Assembly: GCA_026398575.1 (NCBI GenBank)
Contig: JAPLSP010000056.1
Coordinates: 1 to 30,251, forward strand
Direction of reading: 5' to 3'
DNA: 30,251 bases
Source: Candidatus Sumerlaeota bacterium
Lineage (GTDB): Bacteria; Sumerlaeota; Sumerlaeia; JADFCT01
The notes beneath the pieces were generated by a model, which was given only the letters and a program-made list of their open reading frames with translations, searched no databases and was not told the DNA's origin. Positions 1-7,794 of this stretch are shown here, piece after piece (position 1 is the first letter of the stretch; every line of letters begins with the position of its first letter). The position numbers and the translations under genes are program-made.

Positions 1-36
1 CCTTACTCCAAAAGCTGGCGCCGCTCCTATCCGCAT
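1..36 (-). repeat. Half copy of the dispersed palindromic element, cut by the window edge
   Basis: These 36 bases are identical to 19780-19815. Read on the minus strand they begin ATGCGGATAGGAGCGGCGCC and encode MRIGAAPAFGVR, the same opening as the other copies of the element. The inner hairpin would lie to the left of base 1 and is not in the window. Because the opposite end (30210-30251) also stops inside a copy, the edges probably reflect an assembly break at a dispersed repeat. The bases after the arm (CATTGGTCTT) resemble the flank of the full copy (CATTGATCTT). Confidence 0.85.
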
Positions 37-103
37 TGGTCTTTGCTTGCTCACATGAGTATTTGTAGCGATTTGATGTCGTTATTTTTTCGATTATCAC
101 CAC

Positions 104-1365
104 TTAATTGGCTGTGAATTGCATGATGCGCATGGCGTGGCCGGCGCTTTTGGTTTCGGGCGAGATGCGCAGCGTTAGCGTGTGGGGCCCGGATTTCAGG
201 TCCGCGCCCAGCAGGACGGTGCGCGGATAGTGCAGACCCTTGCTGTAGGCGTGAAAAAGATTCACCGTCTGGAACGCCCCGCCGTCCACGCTCACTTCGG
301 CCATGCCCGCGTCCGGACCGGCGACGATGAACGCGCCCACGGCGGTTCCTTCGAAAGAGAGCGTCAGTTCGGCGCCGGGTTCGGTTGCACACAGCATGGG
401 GATCGAGGTGAACCGGTCGCGTTTGCTGCCGGGCAGGCTTTTCCAATCGGGCACGCCCAATGTCCAGCCTTGTTTCACCTTGGCCTGCTTGGGATCAATG
501 AAGCGGCCGGAGGAATAGTTCATGGGATCGAGCGGGGCGGACGGCAGGGCGTGCGCCGTTAGCGCTGCGTCCGCGCTCAACGGAGCGGCCCAGGCGCGGT
601 TGAAGAGTTCATCAATCATGTTGGCGCAAATCGTGTTGCCCGCCGGCGCCGGATGAACGCCGCCATATACCTTCCACGTCAATGTCCCTGCGGTGATCTG
701 CGAGGCGACTTCGCGCGCGAGGTTGAGGCGGCTTCGTGCGCCTCGACGGTCAGCGGGATTTGCCCGGACTGGAATGCGCTGAGGATGCCCTCGTTCACGA
801 AGAACGTGACGACGATATCCATATTCGGATTCGCGCGGCGGGCGTGCCGGACAATGCCCTCGAGGCCGCGGATGCATTCCGCGCGCGAGTGATGGCCGTC
901 TTGGTCGTCGTTGACGGCGAATTCCACGAAGAGCAGGTCAACCGGCCCTTGCGCGAGGACGTCGCGTTCGAGCCGGAATGCGCCCGACATGGAGGTGGTC
1001 GAACTGATGCCGGCGCTGATGAACTTGAAATCGGCGTTGGGGAAGCGCTTCTTCAGGATGTCGCAAACCATCGGGCGGTAGCCATTCATCTCGGTGATGG
1101 AGCCGCCCATGAAGACAACCGTGGCTTTTCGAGCGCGCTCGAATTGAATGCGCGAGTTATTCAGATTGCCGCGGAATTGGACGTTGGCGCCGAAGGGCGC
1201 TGCAGCTGAGATTGCAGATGCGGCTCCGGCGATGGCGGCAGCAGCCGGTTGTACAGTCTTCTTTCCCGTTTCCTCTGTGGTTTTCATTTTCACGGGTTCC
1301 TCGGCAATCAAAGCGGCGGCGCAGCAAAAGCCAATCATTGCCGCAATGTGGATTCGCATAATCAT
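104..1365 (-). pseudogene. Secreted SGNH/GDSL hydrolase, broken by an internal frameshift
   Basis: This is a secreted esterase/lipase-like enzyme of the SGNH/GDSL fold. The N-terminal part has a signal peptide (MIMRIHIAAMIGFCCAAALIA), the nucleophile block VVFMGGSIT (Ser near residue 89), a Gly in SAGIS (near 119) and the Asn block EFAVNDDQ (near 152). The C-terminal part, in another frame, holds LNLAREVA, the His block GGVHPAPAGN and a beta-rich tail. The frames switch near 725-731: VEAHEA is followed directly by LNLAREVA, whereas relatives normally have about ten residues between them, so a short out-of-frame deletion fits better than one base error. The start at 1365 follows AAGGAAAC. It is the last of three minus-strand genes, 58 nt after the PQQ propeller. 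The real alternative is an assembly error. Confidence 0.75.
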
Positions 1366-1423
1366 TTTTAGTTTCCTTTCCCGATATGTATTGAAATCCT
1401 GAAAGGATTGCTCTAATATGAGT

Positions 1424-3022
1424 TTAGCGGCTGATGGCGGCCCAGAGAGTTGTTTTTGTGGCGATATAGAGGGCGCCATTCGCGGCCACGGGCGTTGCCC
1501 ACATGGGCGCGCTCAGGTTGATTTGGCCGAGGGGCTTCAGTTCTTTGCCAGTGGCCAGAACGTGCAGTTGCTTTTCGGTGGGCAGGTAAACCTTCCCATC
1601 CGCCACCAGCGTCGAGCCAATCGCCCGGCTCTTGGTCTCATACACCCACTGCAATTTCCCGGTCTCCGCGTCGAGACAGTGCAACCGCCCGGCCACGTCC
1701 GCGACGTAAAGCAGGCCGGCGGCGATGGAGACGGTCGAGAGTGTGCGGTCGAGACCTTGGTAAGACCATAGGCGGGCGGTCTTGGTCACGTCGCCGGTTT
1801 TTGCGGCGTCCAGGCAGTACAGTGCGCCGCGTCCGCGCCCGTGATCGGGATCGCGCCCAATGGCCACATAGACGCGGCTCTTGTAGAAAACCGGCGTGGC
1901 GATGATCTCGCTCATCCCGACGAACGTTCCGTCACTGGCCTTGTTGATGCTGTCGGAGCGCCGGCGGTCGCCCAACGTGTAGTGGGCGATCATATCCCTG
2001 CCGCCGAACTCGCGATATTCGGGCGGATTGCAGTCGAACCACCACACCGTCTTCAGCTTGACCAATTCTTTTTCTTTGGGCACGCCGTCGAGCGCCTCAA
2101 ACGCGTAACAGAAACCGTCGCCGCCGCCGAGGAAAATCATTTTGCGTCCGTCCACCACGCCCATTGAGGGCGACGACCACTGCCCATGCAGCATGTTGGC
2201 GGCGGTGGGCGCCGTATCCCTGGCCAGCAGGCGGCCCGTGCGTTTGTCGAAGACGATGAGCGTCGGGGCGTTGGGCGCAAAGCATCGGCGCGCGGCGTCC
2301 TTTTCGATCGGATGGGTGATGATGCGGTCAACGCCGTTACAGGTGGTGACGTAGAGCAGATCGCCGTCAATCAGCGGCGAGCCGTTGACCGCGTCGGATG
2401 GACGCACGGCCACCTGCTTGTCCGTGTACATATCGAAGGACCATATCTCCCTGGCCTCGCGGGGCGCCGGCGTCGGGGCGCCCGCTGTTGTGGAAGCATC
2501 TGCCGCCGCCGGCTGGCCGTTGGTGTCGAGGCAGAATAACACAGCGTTCTGATCCACGAAATAAAGCCGGTCGCCCTCGACCGCCGGCGTCGAGCACACC
2601 CCCAATTGCTTGGGGAAGTGGCGGAAGTTCATCGCGTCTTCCTTCAGGTCTTTGCGGCAGGATTTGGTCCACTGCCAGAGCAGTTTCCCCGTCGCCTCGT
2701 CGAAGCACTTCAGGACGCCCTTGGTTTCGATCATCCCGCCGACGAATACCTTCCCCCCGGCGACAACAGGCGTCCCGCAGGAGAACGCGCCGATCTTGGA
2801 AACCCACTTCAAGTTCTTGGCCGTGGCAAGGTCCATTTCCCCATTGGCGTCCCGGTTCCCAGGCGCGAAAGAAGCAGGCAGATTTTTTTCCTGCGAAACC
2901 ATGTTCTTGCAAGGCAACCCGCCCCATTGCGCAATTTCGGCGCCGGCGCCGGGCTCCGCAGCGATTGCTGCGCTGACGCAAAAGATCAGCAAACTCGCCG
3001 CGCTGAACATTCGTTCGATCAT
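1424..3022 (-). CDS. Secreted PQQ-like beta-propeller protein
   Basis: A 532-residue exported protein of the outer-membrane-assembly/PQQ-dehydrogenase-like propeller fold. The first 20 or so residues (MIERMFSAASLLIFCVSAAIA) form a signal peptide. The mature start has WGGLPCKNMVS, a variant of the WGG/WPQ openings common in planctomycete-type propellers. Repeated blade signatures follow, such as GVLKCFDEATGKLLWQW, LLARDT, LYCLDAAKTGD and LHCLDAETGKLQWVYE. No dehydrogenase catalytic motif or haem CxxCH site is seen, so a binding or scaffold role is as likely as enzymatic activity. The start at 3022 follows AGGAAA about 11 nt upstream; a longer in-frame start at 3079 would sit outside the signal peptide. 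It lies 58 nt after the GYF gene and 58 nt before the GDSL gene. Fold sure, function unknown. Confidence 0.88.
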   Translation of the reverse strand: MIERMFSAASLLIFCVSAAIAAEPGAGAEIAQWGGLPCKNMVSQEKNLPASFAPGNRDANGEMDLATAKNLKWVSKIGAFSCGTPVVAGGKVFVGGMIETKGVLKCFDEATGKLLWQWTKSCRKDLKEDAMNFRHFPKQLGVCSTPAVEGDRLYFVDQNAVLFCLDTNGQPAAADASTTAGAPTPAPREAREIWSFDMYTDKQVAVRPSDAVNGSPLIDGDLLYVTTCNGVDRIITHPIEKDAARRCFAPNAPTLIVFDKRTGRLLARDTAPTAANMLHGQWSSPSMGVVDGRKMIFLGGGDGFCYAFEALDGVPKEKELVKLKTVWWFDCNPPEYREFGGRDMIAHYTLGDRRRSDSINKASDGTFVGMSEIIATPVFYKSRVYVAIGRDPDHGRGRGALYCLDAAKTGDVTKTARLWSYQGLDRTLSTVSIAAGLLYVADVAGRLHCLDAETGKLQWVYETKSRAIGSTLVADGKVYLPTEKQLHVLATGKELKPLGQINLSAPMWATPVAANGALYIATKTTLWAAISR

Positions 3023-3080
3023 GATTGTTATTTTCCTGGGCAATATAAGATTCCGGGGCGCTAAAGCGAGCGCTCCCATT

Positions 3081-3728
3081 CTATCTGTCTTCGCGGCCTT
3101 TCCCCCGAGGAGGATAGGCGCTTCTTCTGATCTCCATCAAGGTAACTCCTTGTTCAGCCGGCTTTTTTTCCTGAATCAATCCCGCTTTCAGCAGCTTCTC
3201 CCTGATGGATGGGAGCTCCTCCAGCGGCTTCCAGGAAATCTCGTCCATATCCGTTGCAAGGTCTGATGGAAGGAGTTTGCCCTCACGAATCATCGAGACA
3301 ACCTGCTCTGCCATCAACGGCTTGAAGCGTTCCTTTCCATGAGCGACATCAAATCGTTGCTTCGATGGAGCAGGATTTTCCGTTTGCTCCTGCGGGCGCT
3401 GTTGGCTGGCAATCTCTGATTGGAGATCGGAAAGCGAGATATCCGGGCCCCAGGGCGATAATTCCTGCGATTCCGCGGCTTGCGCGGGAACAGGCGGAGG
3501 CTTGATGGCAAGATGCTTTGCGAATTCAGGCAATGACGCCAATGGTACCCACTGCGCCATTCCCTTTTTCCACAGATAATCGGATTCATTCAGCTGCTCC
3601 GATTTTATCGCGCTGATGATTTGCTCCCTGGTCAACGGCCCTCTCTGTTGCTGCCCGCGGGCAATGTGCCATTCGGCCGGCGAGAGATTGCCCGGAGGAG
3701 GCGGTGGCGGCGTTTCACGGTCTGTCAT
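3081..3728 (-). CDS. Protein with two GYF_2-like domains
   Basis: A soluble 215-residue protein with no signal peptide or membrane segment. After a short proline-rich start (PPPPPPG) comes a GYF_2/DUF4339 domain (WHIARGQQQRGPLTREQI ... YLWKKGMAQWVPLASLPEF, about residues 20-70). A linker rich in P, Q and S leads to a second, weaker copy (FDVAHGKERFKPLMAEQV ... DEISWKPLEELPSIREKLL, about 125-185). GYF_2 domains are thought to mediate protein-protein contacts, often with proline-rich partners, in PVC-group bacteria. The start at 3728 is chosen because GGAG lies 6 nt upstream; the earlier ATG codons at 3740 and 3743 have no such site. It is the first of three minus-strand genes spaced like an operon with the PQQ propeller. 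Its partner is unknown. Confidence 0.8.
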   Translation of the reverse strand: MTDRETPPPPPPGNLSPAEWHIARGQQQRGPLTREQIISAIKSEQLNESDYLWKKGMAQWVPLASLPEFAKHLAIKPPPVPAQAAESQELSPWGPDISLSDLQSEIASQQRPQEQTENPAPSKQRFDVAHGKERFKPLMAEQVVSMIREGKLLPSDLATDMDEISWKPLEELPSIREKLLKAGLIQEKKPAEQGVTLMEIRRSAYPPRGKGREDR

Positions 3729-3912
3729 ATCGGACTCCATCATGGATCAAATGTCGAAAACAGCGCATTGAATCGTGTCGGCTCGCGCAGCGACAGGCGG
3801 GCAGGAATTTCCCATACGGATTCGAAACGGCTGCTGTTCCTTGCGCAACTGCCGGATGATTGTGGCTCAATACGCCATACAGATCAATTGTGAAAAATTT
3901 GCCTTTTTGCCA

Positions 3913-3941
3913 TTGACCGTGCGGCCATCGTGACCTATACT
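3913..3941 (+). promoter_or_regulatory. Sigma-70-type promoter of the NYN gene
   Basis: TTGACC (3913-3918) and TATACT (3936-3941) are separated by exactly 17 bases, close to consensus for a housekeeping promoter. Transcription would start near 3948, giving a leader of about 80 nt that contains the UUCG hairpin and the AAGGAGG site. It is the clearest promoter in the window. Confidence 0.7.
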
Positions 3942-3985
3942 ATCAACAGAATCATCCCATCGGGCTCTTCATGGGTTCCGTTGGT

Positions 3986-4014
3986 CCCGCGTCCTTCGGG
4001 GCGCGGGTTTCTCA
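3986..4014 (+). promoter_or_regulatory. UUCG-tetraloop hairpin in the leader of the NYN gene
   Basis: CCCGCGTCC-TTCG-GGGCGCGGG forms a 9-bp stem with one G-T pair and a C(UUCG)G tetraloop, followed by TTTCTCATTT. The AAGGAGG ribosome binding site starts only about 10 nt after the stem and the gene starts at 4030. It may be an attenuator, a leaky terminator or an RNA-stability element. The U tract is short and interrupted, so full termination is unlikely. Confidence 0.6.
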
Positions 4015-4029
4015 TTTAAGGAGGCGGAA

Positions 4030-4638
4030 ATGGCGCGCGTCTCCGTATTCATTGATGGTTTCAATGTTTATCATGCGCTGGAGAGGCGGCCGGCTTGTCA
4101 CAAGTACAAGTGGCTGGACTACGCCGCCTTGGCTCGCTGCTACATCGGAGGCCGGGACACGCTGGAAAAAGTATACCTGTTTACGGCCTTCGCCACTTGG
4201 AATCCCCCCAAGGTCAACCGCCACAAACTCTATCTGCGCGCTTTGCGAAAGCGAGGCGTGGAAGTGGTGATGGGCAAATTCAAACGCAAAGAAAAGAATT
4301 GCCAGCTTTGCCACAAAACGTTCCAGACTTTCGAAGAGAAACTGACGGACGTGAATATCGCACTGTATATGTTCCGCGGCGCATTTCTTGACGAATATGA
4401 AAAAGCGATTCTCATCTCGGGTGATACGGATATTCTTCCAGCGGTAAAGATGATCCATGAATTGTTTCTCGACAAACAAATAGGGGTTGTTGTCCCAATC
4501 GGCGGTTTCTCCGAAGACCTTAAGCGCGAATGCGATTTTCATTATCAGATGAAAGAAAGCCAGCTGGCGCGTTCGCAATTGCCGGAGGTATTGCCGGACG
4601 CTGCCGGAGACATACGGCGGCCTACCGAATGGCAGTAG
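4030..4638 (+). CDS. NYN-domain (LabA/DUF88-like) PIN-fold protein, putative ribonuclease
   Basis: A 202-residue protein with the NYN/PIN-like fold. The acidic active-site set is visible: D9 in VFIDGFNVYHAL, D107 in EKLTDVNIALYM, and D132/D134 in ILISGDTDILPAV. In this family these residues bind metal for RNA cleavage. C91 and C94 (CQLCH) together with C23/H24 could form a small zinc site, which is inference. The C-terminal 30 residues look unstructured. AAGGAGG lies 5 nt before the ATG, one of the best ribosome binding sites here. It is a single gene with its own promoter and hairpin leader, between two minus-strand groups. NYN proteins of this type often occur singly in accessory regions; no toxin-antitoxin partner is visible. 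Confidence 0.9.
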   Translation: MARVSVFIDGFNVYHALERRPACHKYKWLDYAALARCYIGGRDTLEKVYLFTAFATWNPPKVNRHKLYLRALRKRGVEVVMGKFKRKEKNCQLCHKTFQTFEEKLTDVNIALYMFRGAFLDEYEKAILISGDTDILPAVKMIHELFLDKQIGVVVPIGGFSEDLKRECDFHYQMKESQLARSQLPEVLPDAAGDIRRPTEWQ

Positions 4639-4669
4639 CACCAAAGAAAACCCGAATTGACGGTTTCAT

Positions 4670-4691
4670 GGTCTGACCCAAGGTCTGACCC
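4670..4691 (+). repeat. Two direct copies of GGTCTGACCC in the gap 4639-4874
   Basis: GGTCTGACCC occurs at 4670-4679 and 4682-4691, spaced 12 nt start to start, and each copy is nearly self-complementary. The rest of the gap between the NYN gene and the convergent gene ending at 4875 shows no recognisable gene or terminator. Confidence 0.55.
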
Positions 4692-4874
4692 TGCCGCCCG
4701 CATGGTAAGCATACCGCTGAAATGCAAATATTGCCAAGCCTTGGGCGATCTTGCGCTGGATTCAGCCCAACAAGACGCTCGCCGACCTCATCGCAACTGC
4801 TGCGTGCGGTGTCAAGGCTCTTCATCCAGTTGTGATCTCGCCATCGCAGCCATCGCGTCATCACTACACCTAAA

Positions 4875-7640
4875 TCATTCCAGATATGGCTTCAACTGAA
4901 TAAAGTTGATAATGAGTTCTTCGCCGGGGGCGGCTTTTTCGTCGGTGAAGGAGATGGCTTGCGTTGCGGAATCGGTGCGGAAGACGATTCTGTGCAGGTT
5001 GATCTTGGCCACATTGTCGTTGTGTTCATAACGGCCTGAGTTACGGCGGTCTATGTGGGTGAAACTTTTGTCGGGGAAGGTTTCGAAGCCTTCCAGATCG
5101 GCGGCGATGCCGTAGGGGCGGGGGTTGTATTTTTTGGCGAGAACGTCTTTGCGGTCGGCGGTGACGAATTGGAGGGAGTAGAGTTTGCCGGGGGTGAGGC
5201 CGCTCGCGGTTTGGGTGATGCGGTTGGGTTTGCCGGCGTGGCGGGTCAGGACGCAGACGGCGTCGCCCGCTTTGCCGGCGCCCCAGCGGCCCTGGCTGTT
5301 TTTGCCATAGCCGGAGATGGTGTCGGCGCGGATGGCGCCTTCGGCGGCGGGCGCGAGCGTCCAGCCTTTCAAGCCGTCGGCGAAATCGCAGTTGGTCAGG
5401 TGGCCGGGGTTGTATTTGAAGCCGTAGCGCGCCGAGAGCATGTCTTTGTTACCCTCGACGGCGTAGTGGCGCATGAGTTTGAAGGACCAGCGCGCCAGTT
5501 CTTCGTCGCCGTAGTACGTGCCCCAGTAGCCGGTTGTGGCAAGGCCGGCGAAGTCGGGGCTGTTGGCGACGAGGTTGACCTGCATGTCGAGGAAATATTT
5601 GAAGTCAACGGCGGGATCATGTTCGAGGGAGATGATGGGAATTTGGTTGAAATTGCCGAAGATGATGCCGGTTCCAGAGGCGGCGCCGGGGTAGAAGGCG
5701 TTGAAGCGGCGCATGGTTTCGGCGATCATGTTGTCGAGATAGGCGGCGGCGGCTTTTTCGTCGGTCTGCGGATGGCAATAGGCCTCGAAGAGCAGGCGGC
5801 CGCGTCCTCCGGAGGCGTTGAGGGCGGCGGACATGAAGTCGGTATGCAGGGCGGAGATGGAGGGCTTGCCGACGATCCAGGTATAGATCAGGCGGCGCTC
5901 GGGGTTGCGCAGGCGCCACAGGGCTTTGGTGTAGTTGTCAATGGTGGCGCGGCCAAAGAAGAGTTCGTCGCTGGTGAAGCCGTCGTATTGCGGCTGGGTC
6001 ATGCCGGCGTGTTTTTCCATGCGCGCCTGCACGTTGGCGGGATCGTCCACGGGCGCGACGTTGAAGTTGGCGAGCCACTTGAGGCCGCGAGCTTTGGCTT
6101 CGGGAAGGGCAGGGCCGGGAAGAGAGCCGCCGTTCAGCGTGGTCACGGCGTAGAGGATGTTCTTTTTCATGAACTCCCAGCCGTAGCTGCCGTTCTCCTT
6201 GACCTGCGAGTCCGCGCACGGAGGATAGTCGAAAATCTCCGGGATGGAGCGGACGATCAGGCGCGGGGCGACAGCGTTGGCGATAGGGGCAGCGGTGGCG
6301 GCAGATTTGGCGTTTCCGACGGCAGGGACAGCAGGGACGATAGGGACGACAGGGACGCCGGCGACGGTGACGCGATGCTCGCCCATGGAAAGCTCGCGGA
6401 AGGCTTCCAAGCGGTCGGTCGAGGACGTGATTACGGTATCCCGATTATCAAGTGTGACGGTCAGTTGCGGGGAAGGCCCCGGCAATTGCGGGGCACGCGA
6501 TTCCGGCGCGCGCGATTTCGACACGGCCTCATCAATGAAGGCAACGAAGACCCACCCATCGTGCGGATTGACAAAGGTGAAAGTCTGCGGTGATGGAATG
6601 GCCCGAATTGGCTCATCGAGAACCTCGGCAACCAGATTGTTCAGCTGCTTGATGCGGCTGCGATCAATGACGGGGATATCAACGATGCTGATGGGATAGG
6701 AATCCCCTAGAATCGTCGCGCGGGTTCCGGCGTGGCGTAGTTCGGCCTTGAGCGAATAGTCGCCGCAGGGGAGATCGCTGAGGGGAATTAGGATTTTGCT
6801 GTCTTTGAGTTGGAGGGGAGGGGCAAAAGGCAGGGAAGGGGAAGGGACAGACGGGAGAGAGACTGACTGGGATGCCGGGGAGTTTTCGCGGGAGGCCGGC
6901 GTCGTGGTGAGGTCTGCGCGAGCGAAGACCAGGCATTCATAGGCGTCCTGCTTCTCGTTCAGCGTGCCAAAAAACTTGAGCGTCAGCTCGGGGTTGGCGC
7001 GCGGGATTCGGTTGAGCAGCGGTTGGAAGGGAACCAGCCGGGGCGCGGCTACGATGGACATCTGCGTCGAGGAGCCTTTGCGCGCGCCTGCGCTGACGGC
7101 TTCGAGTTTGAGATCGGCGAAATGCATCTCGCCGGTCAGATCGCCGGCGAACATGGCCAGACCGTATTCCTTGTCGCGGGAGGGGAAGAGGGTGAAGGTT
7201 TTCTCCATGAGCATCCAGTCGGAATCGGTGGGAAGGTTTTTGAAACCGACATCGGACGTCCAGCCGCCGTTATGGATGACCAGCCCGCCGTGACGGCACT
7301 TGAGGCCTTTGGTTTTGATGTACGCGCTGAGCTTGTAGGTCTCGCCGGCCACGAGGGTCATGCCCTGCTGGCGCACGCTCACCTCTCCGGGCGTTGCGGC
7401 GTCGCCTTGCAGGACGATGGATGCTTTTTTCCCGTCGGGGCCTCCAGCGCGGCGATACAGCACGTTCCTGTCGGAGGTCACGCTCCAGAATTCGGGGAAT
7501 GCGACCTGTTCGGCGTCAAAGGCGCCATTGACCAGCAGATTCTCCCCTTCGGCCACCGCCGCATCCGCAGAGGATGACAGGATGGCGGCGCCCAATAACG
7601 CGAGGGTGGTGGCGCCCGGCAACGCGAAGATCCATTTCAT
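4875..7640 (-). CDS. Large secreted protein with CBM-like ends and a glycosidase-like middle
   Basis: A 921-residue exported protein; MKWIFALPGATTLALLGAAILSSSADA... is a signal peptide. Residues about 30-180 (ENLLVNGAFDAE ... YKLSAYIKTKGL ... FADLKLEAV) look like a carbohydrate-binding beta-sandwich of the CBM4/9 type. A second NCDFADGLKGWTLAP ... LYSLQFVTADRKD sandwich is near the C-terminus. The middle (YGWEFMKKNILYAVTTLNGG ... YDGFTSDELFFGRATIDNYTKAL ... GYWGTYYGDEELARW) resembles a TIM-barrel glycoside hydrolase; the acids in TSDELFF and YYGDEEL are candidate catalytic residues. No family could be named. Linkers contain low-complexity stretches rich in P, V, S and A. AAGGAG lies about 9 nt before the start. 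It is 154 nt downstream of the GH74-like gene on the same strand, separated by short tandem repeats. Confidence 0.82.
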   Translation of the reverse strand: MKWIFALPGATTLALLGAAILSSSADAAVAEGENLLVNGAFDAEQVAFPEFWSVTSDRNVLYRRAGGPDGKKASIVLQGDAATPGEVSVRQQGMTLVAGETYKLSAYIKTKGLKCRHGGLVIHNGGWTSDVGFKNLPTDSDWMLMEKTFTLFPSRDKEYGLAMFAGDLTGEMHFADLKLEAVSAGARKGSSTQMSIVAAPRLVPFQPLLNRIPRANPELTLKFFGTLNEKQDAYECLVFARADLTTTPASRENSPASQSVSLPSVPSPSLPFAPPLQLKDSKILIPLSDLPCGDYSLKAELRHAGTRATILGDSYPISIVDIPVIDRSRIKQLNNLVAEVLDEPIRAIPSPQTFTFVNPHDGWVFVAFIDEAVSKSRAPESRAPQLPGPSPQLTVTLDNRDTVITSSTDRLEAFRELSMGEHRVTVAGVPVVPIVPAVPAVGNAKSAATAAPIANAVAPRLIVRSIPEIFDYPPCADSQVKENGSYGWEFMKKNILYAVTTLNGGSLPGPALPEAKARGLKWLANFNVAPVDDPANVQARMEKHAGMTQPQYDGFTSDELFFGRATIDNYTKALWRLRNPERRLIYTWIVGKPSISALHTDFMSAALNASGGRGRLLFEAYCHPQTDEKAAAAYLDNMIAETMRRFNAFYPGAASGTGIIFGNFNQIPIISLEHDPAVDFKYFLDMQVNLVANSPDFAGLATTGYWGTYYGDEELARWSFKLMRHYAVEGNKDMLSARYGFKYNPGHLTNCDFADGLKGWTLAPAAEGAIRADTISGYGKNSQGRWGAGKAGDAVCVLTRHAGKPNRITQTASGLTPGKLYSLQFVTADRKDVLAKKYNPRPYGIAADLEGFETFPDKSFTHIDRRNSGRYEHNDNVAKINLHRIVFRTDSATQAISFTDEKAAPGEELIINFIQLKPYLE

Positions 7641-7689
7641 CGTCTTTTCTCCTTGGCGCGTCCGAATAATTTGCTTTCTGTCTTAAATC

Positions 7690-7730
7690 GGACCCGTCGG
7701 ACGCGTCTGACCCGTCGGACGCGTCGGACT
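7690..7730. repeat. Tandem 9-bp repeat (GGACSCGTC), about 4.6 units
   Basis: The units are GGACCCGTC, GGACGCGTC, TGACCCGTC, GGACGCGTC and a partial GGACT. Alternation of the third and fourth bases gives an 18-bp higher order. The tract lies between two minus-strand genes and encodes nothing recognisable. Confidence 0.85.
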
Positions 7731-7743
7731 CATAATCCCCAAG

Positions 7744-7778
7744 CCCTGACCCCTGACCCCTGACCCCTGACTCCTGCC
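7744..7778. repeat. Tandem 7-bp repeat (CCCTGAC), four exact units plus one variant
   Basis: Four exact copies of CCCTGAC run from 7744 to 7771, followed by TCCTGCC. The tract ends 16 nt before the stop codon of the GH74-like gene, so it is in that gene's 3' flank on the minus strand (GTCAGGG units). Confidence 0.85.
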
Positions 7779-7794
7779 CCGGACCCCTTGTCGT

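Noticed and set aside
4639..4874. Small gene or transposase remnant downstream of the NYN gene
   Set aside because: All short frames lack a ribosome binding site and recognisable protein sequence.
5055..6593. Open 512-codon plus-strand frame opposite the large secreted protein
   Set aside because: It is Gly/Val/Ala/Glu-rich text without domains, lies wholly opposite a gene with signal peptide and recognisable sandwich domains, and is explained by high GC content.
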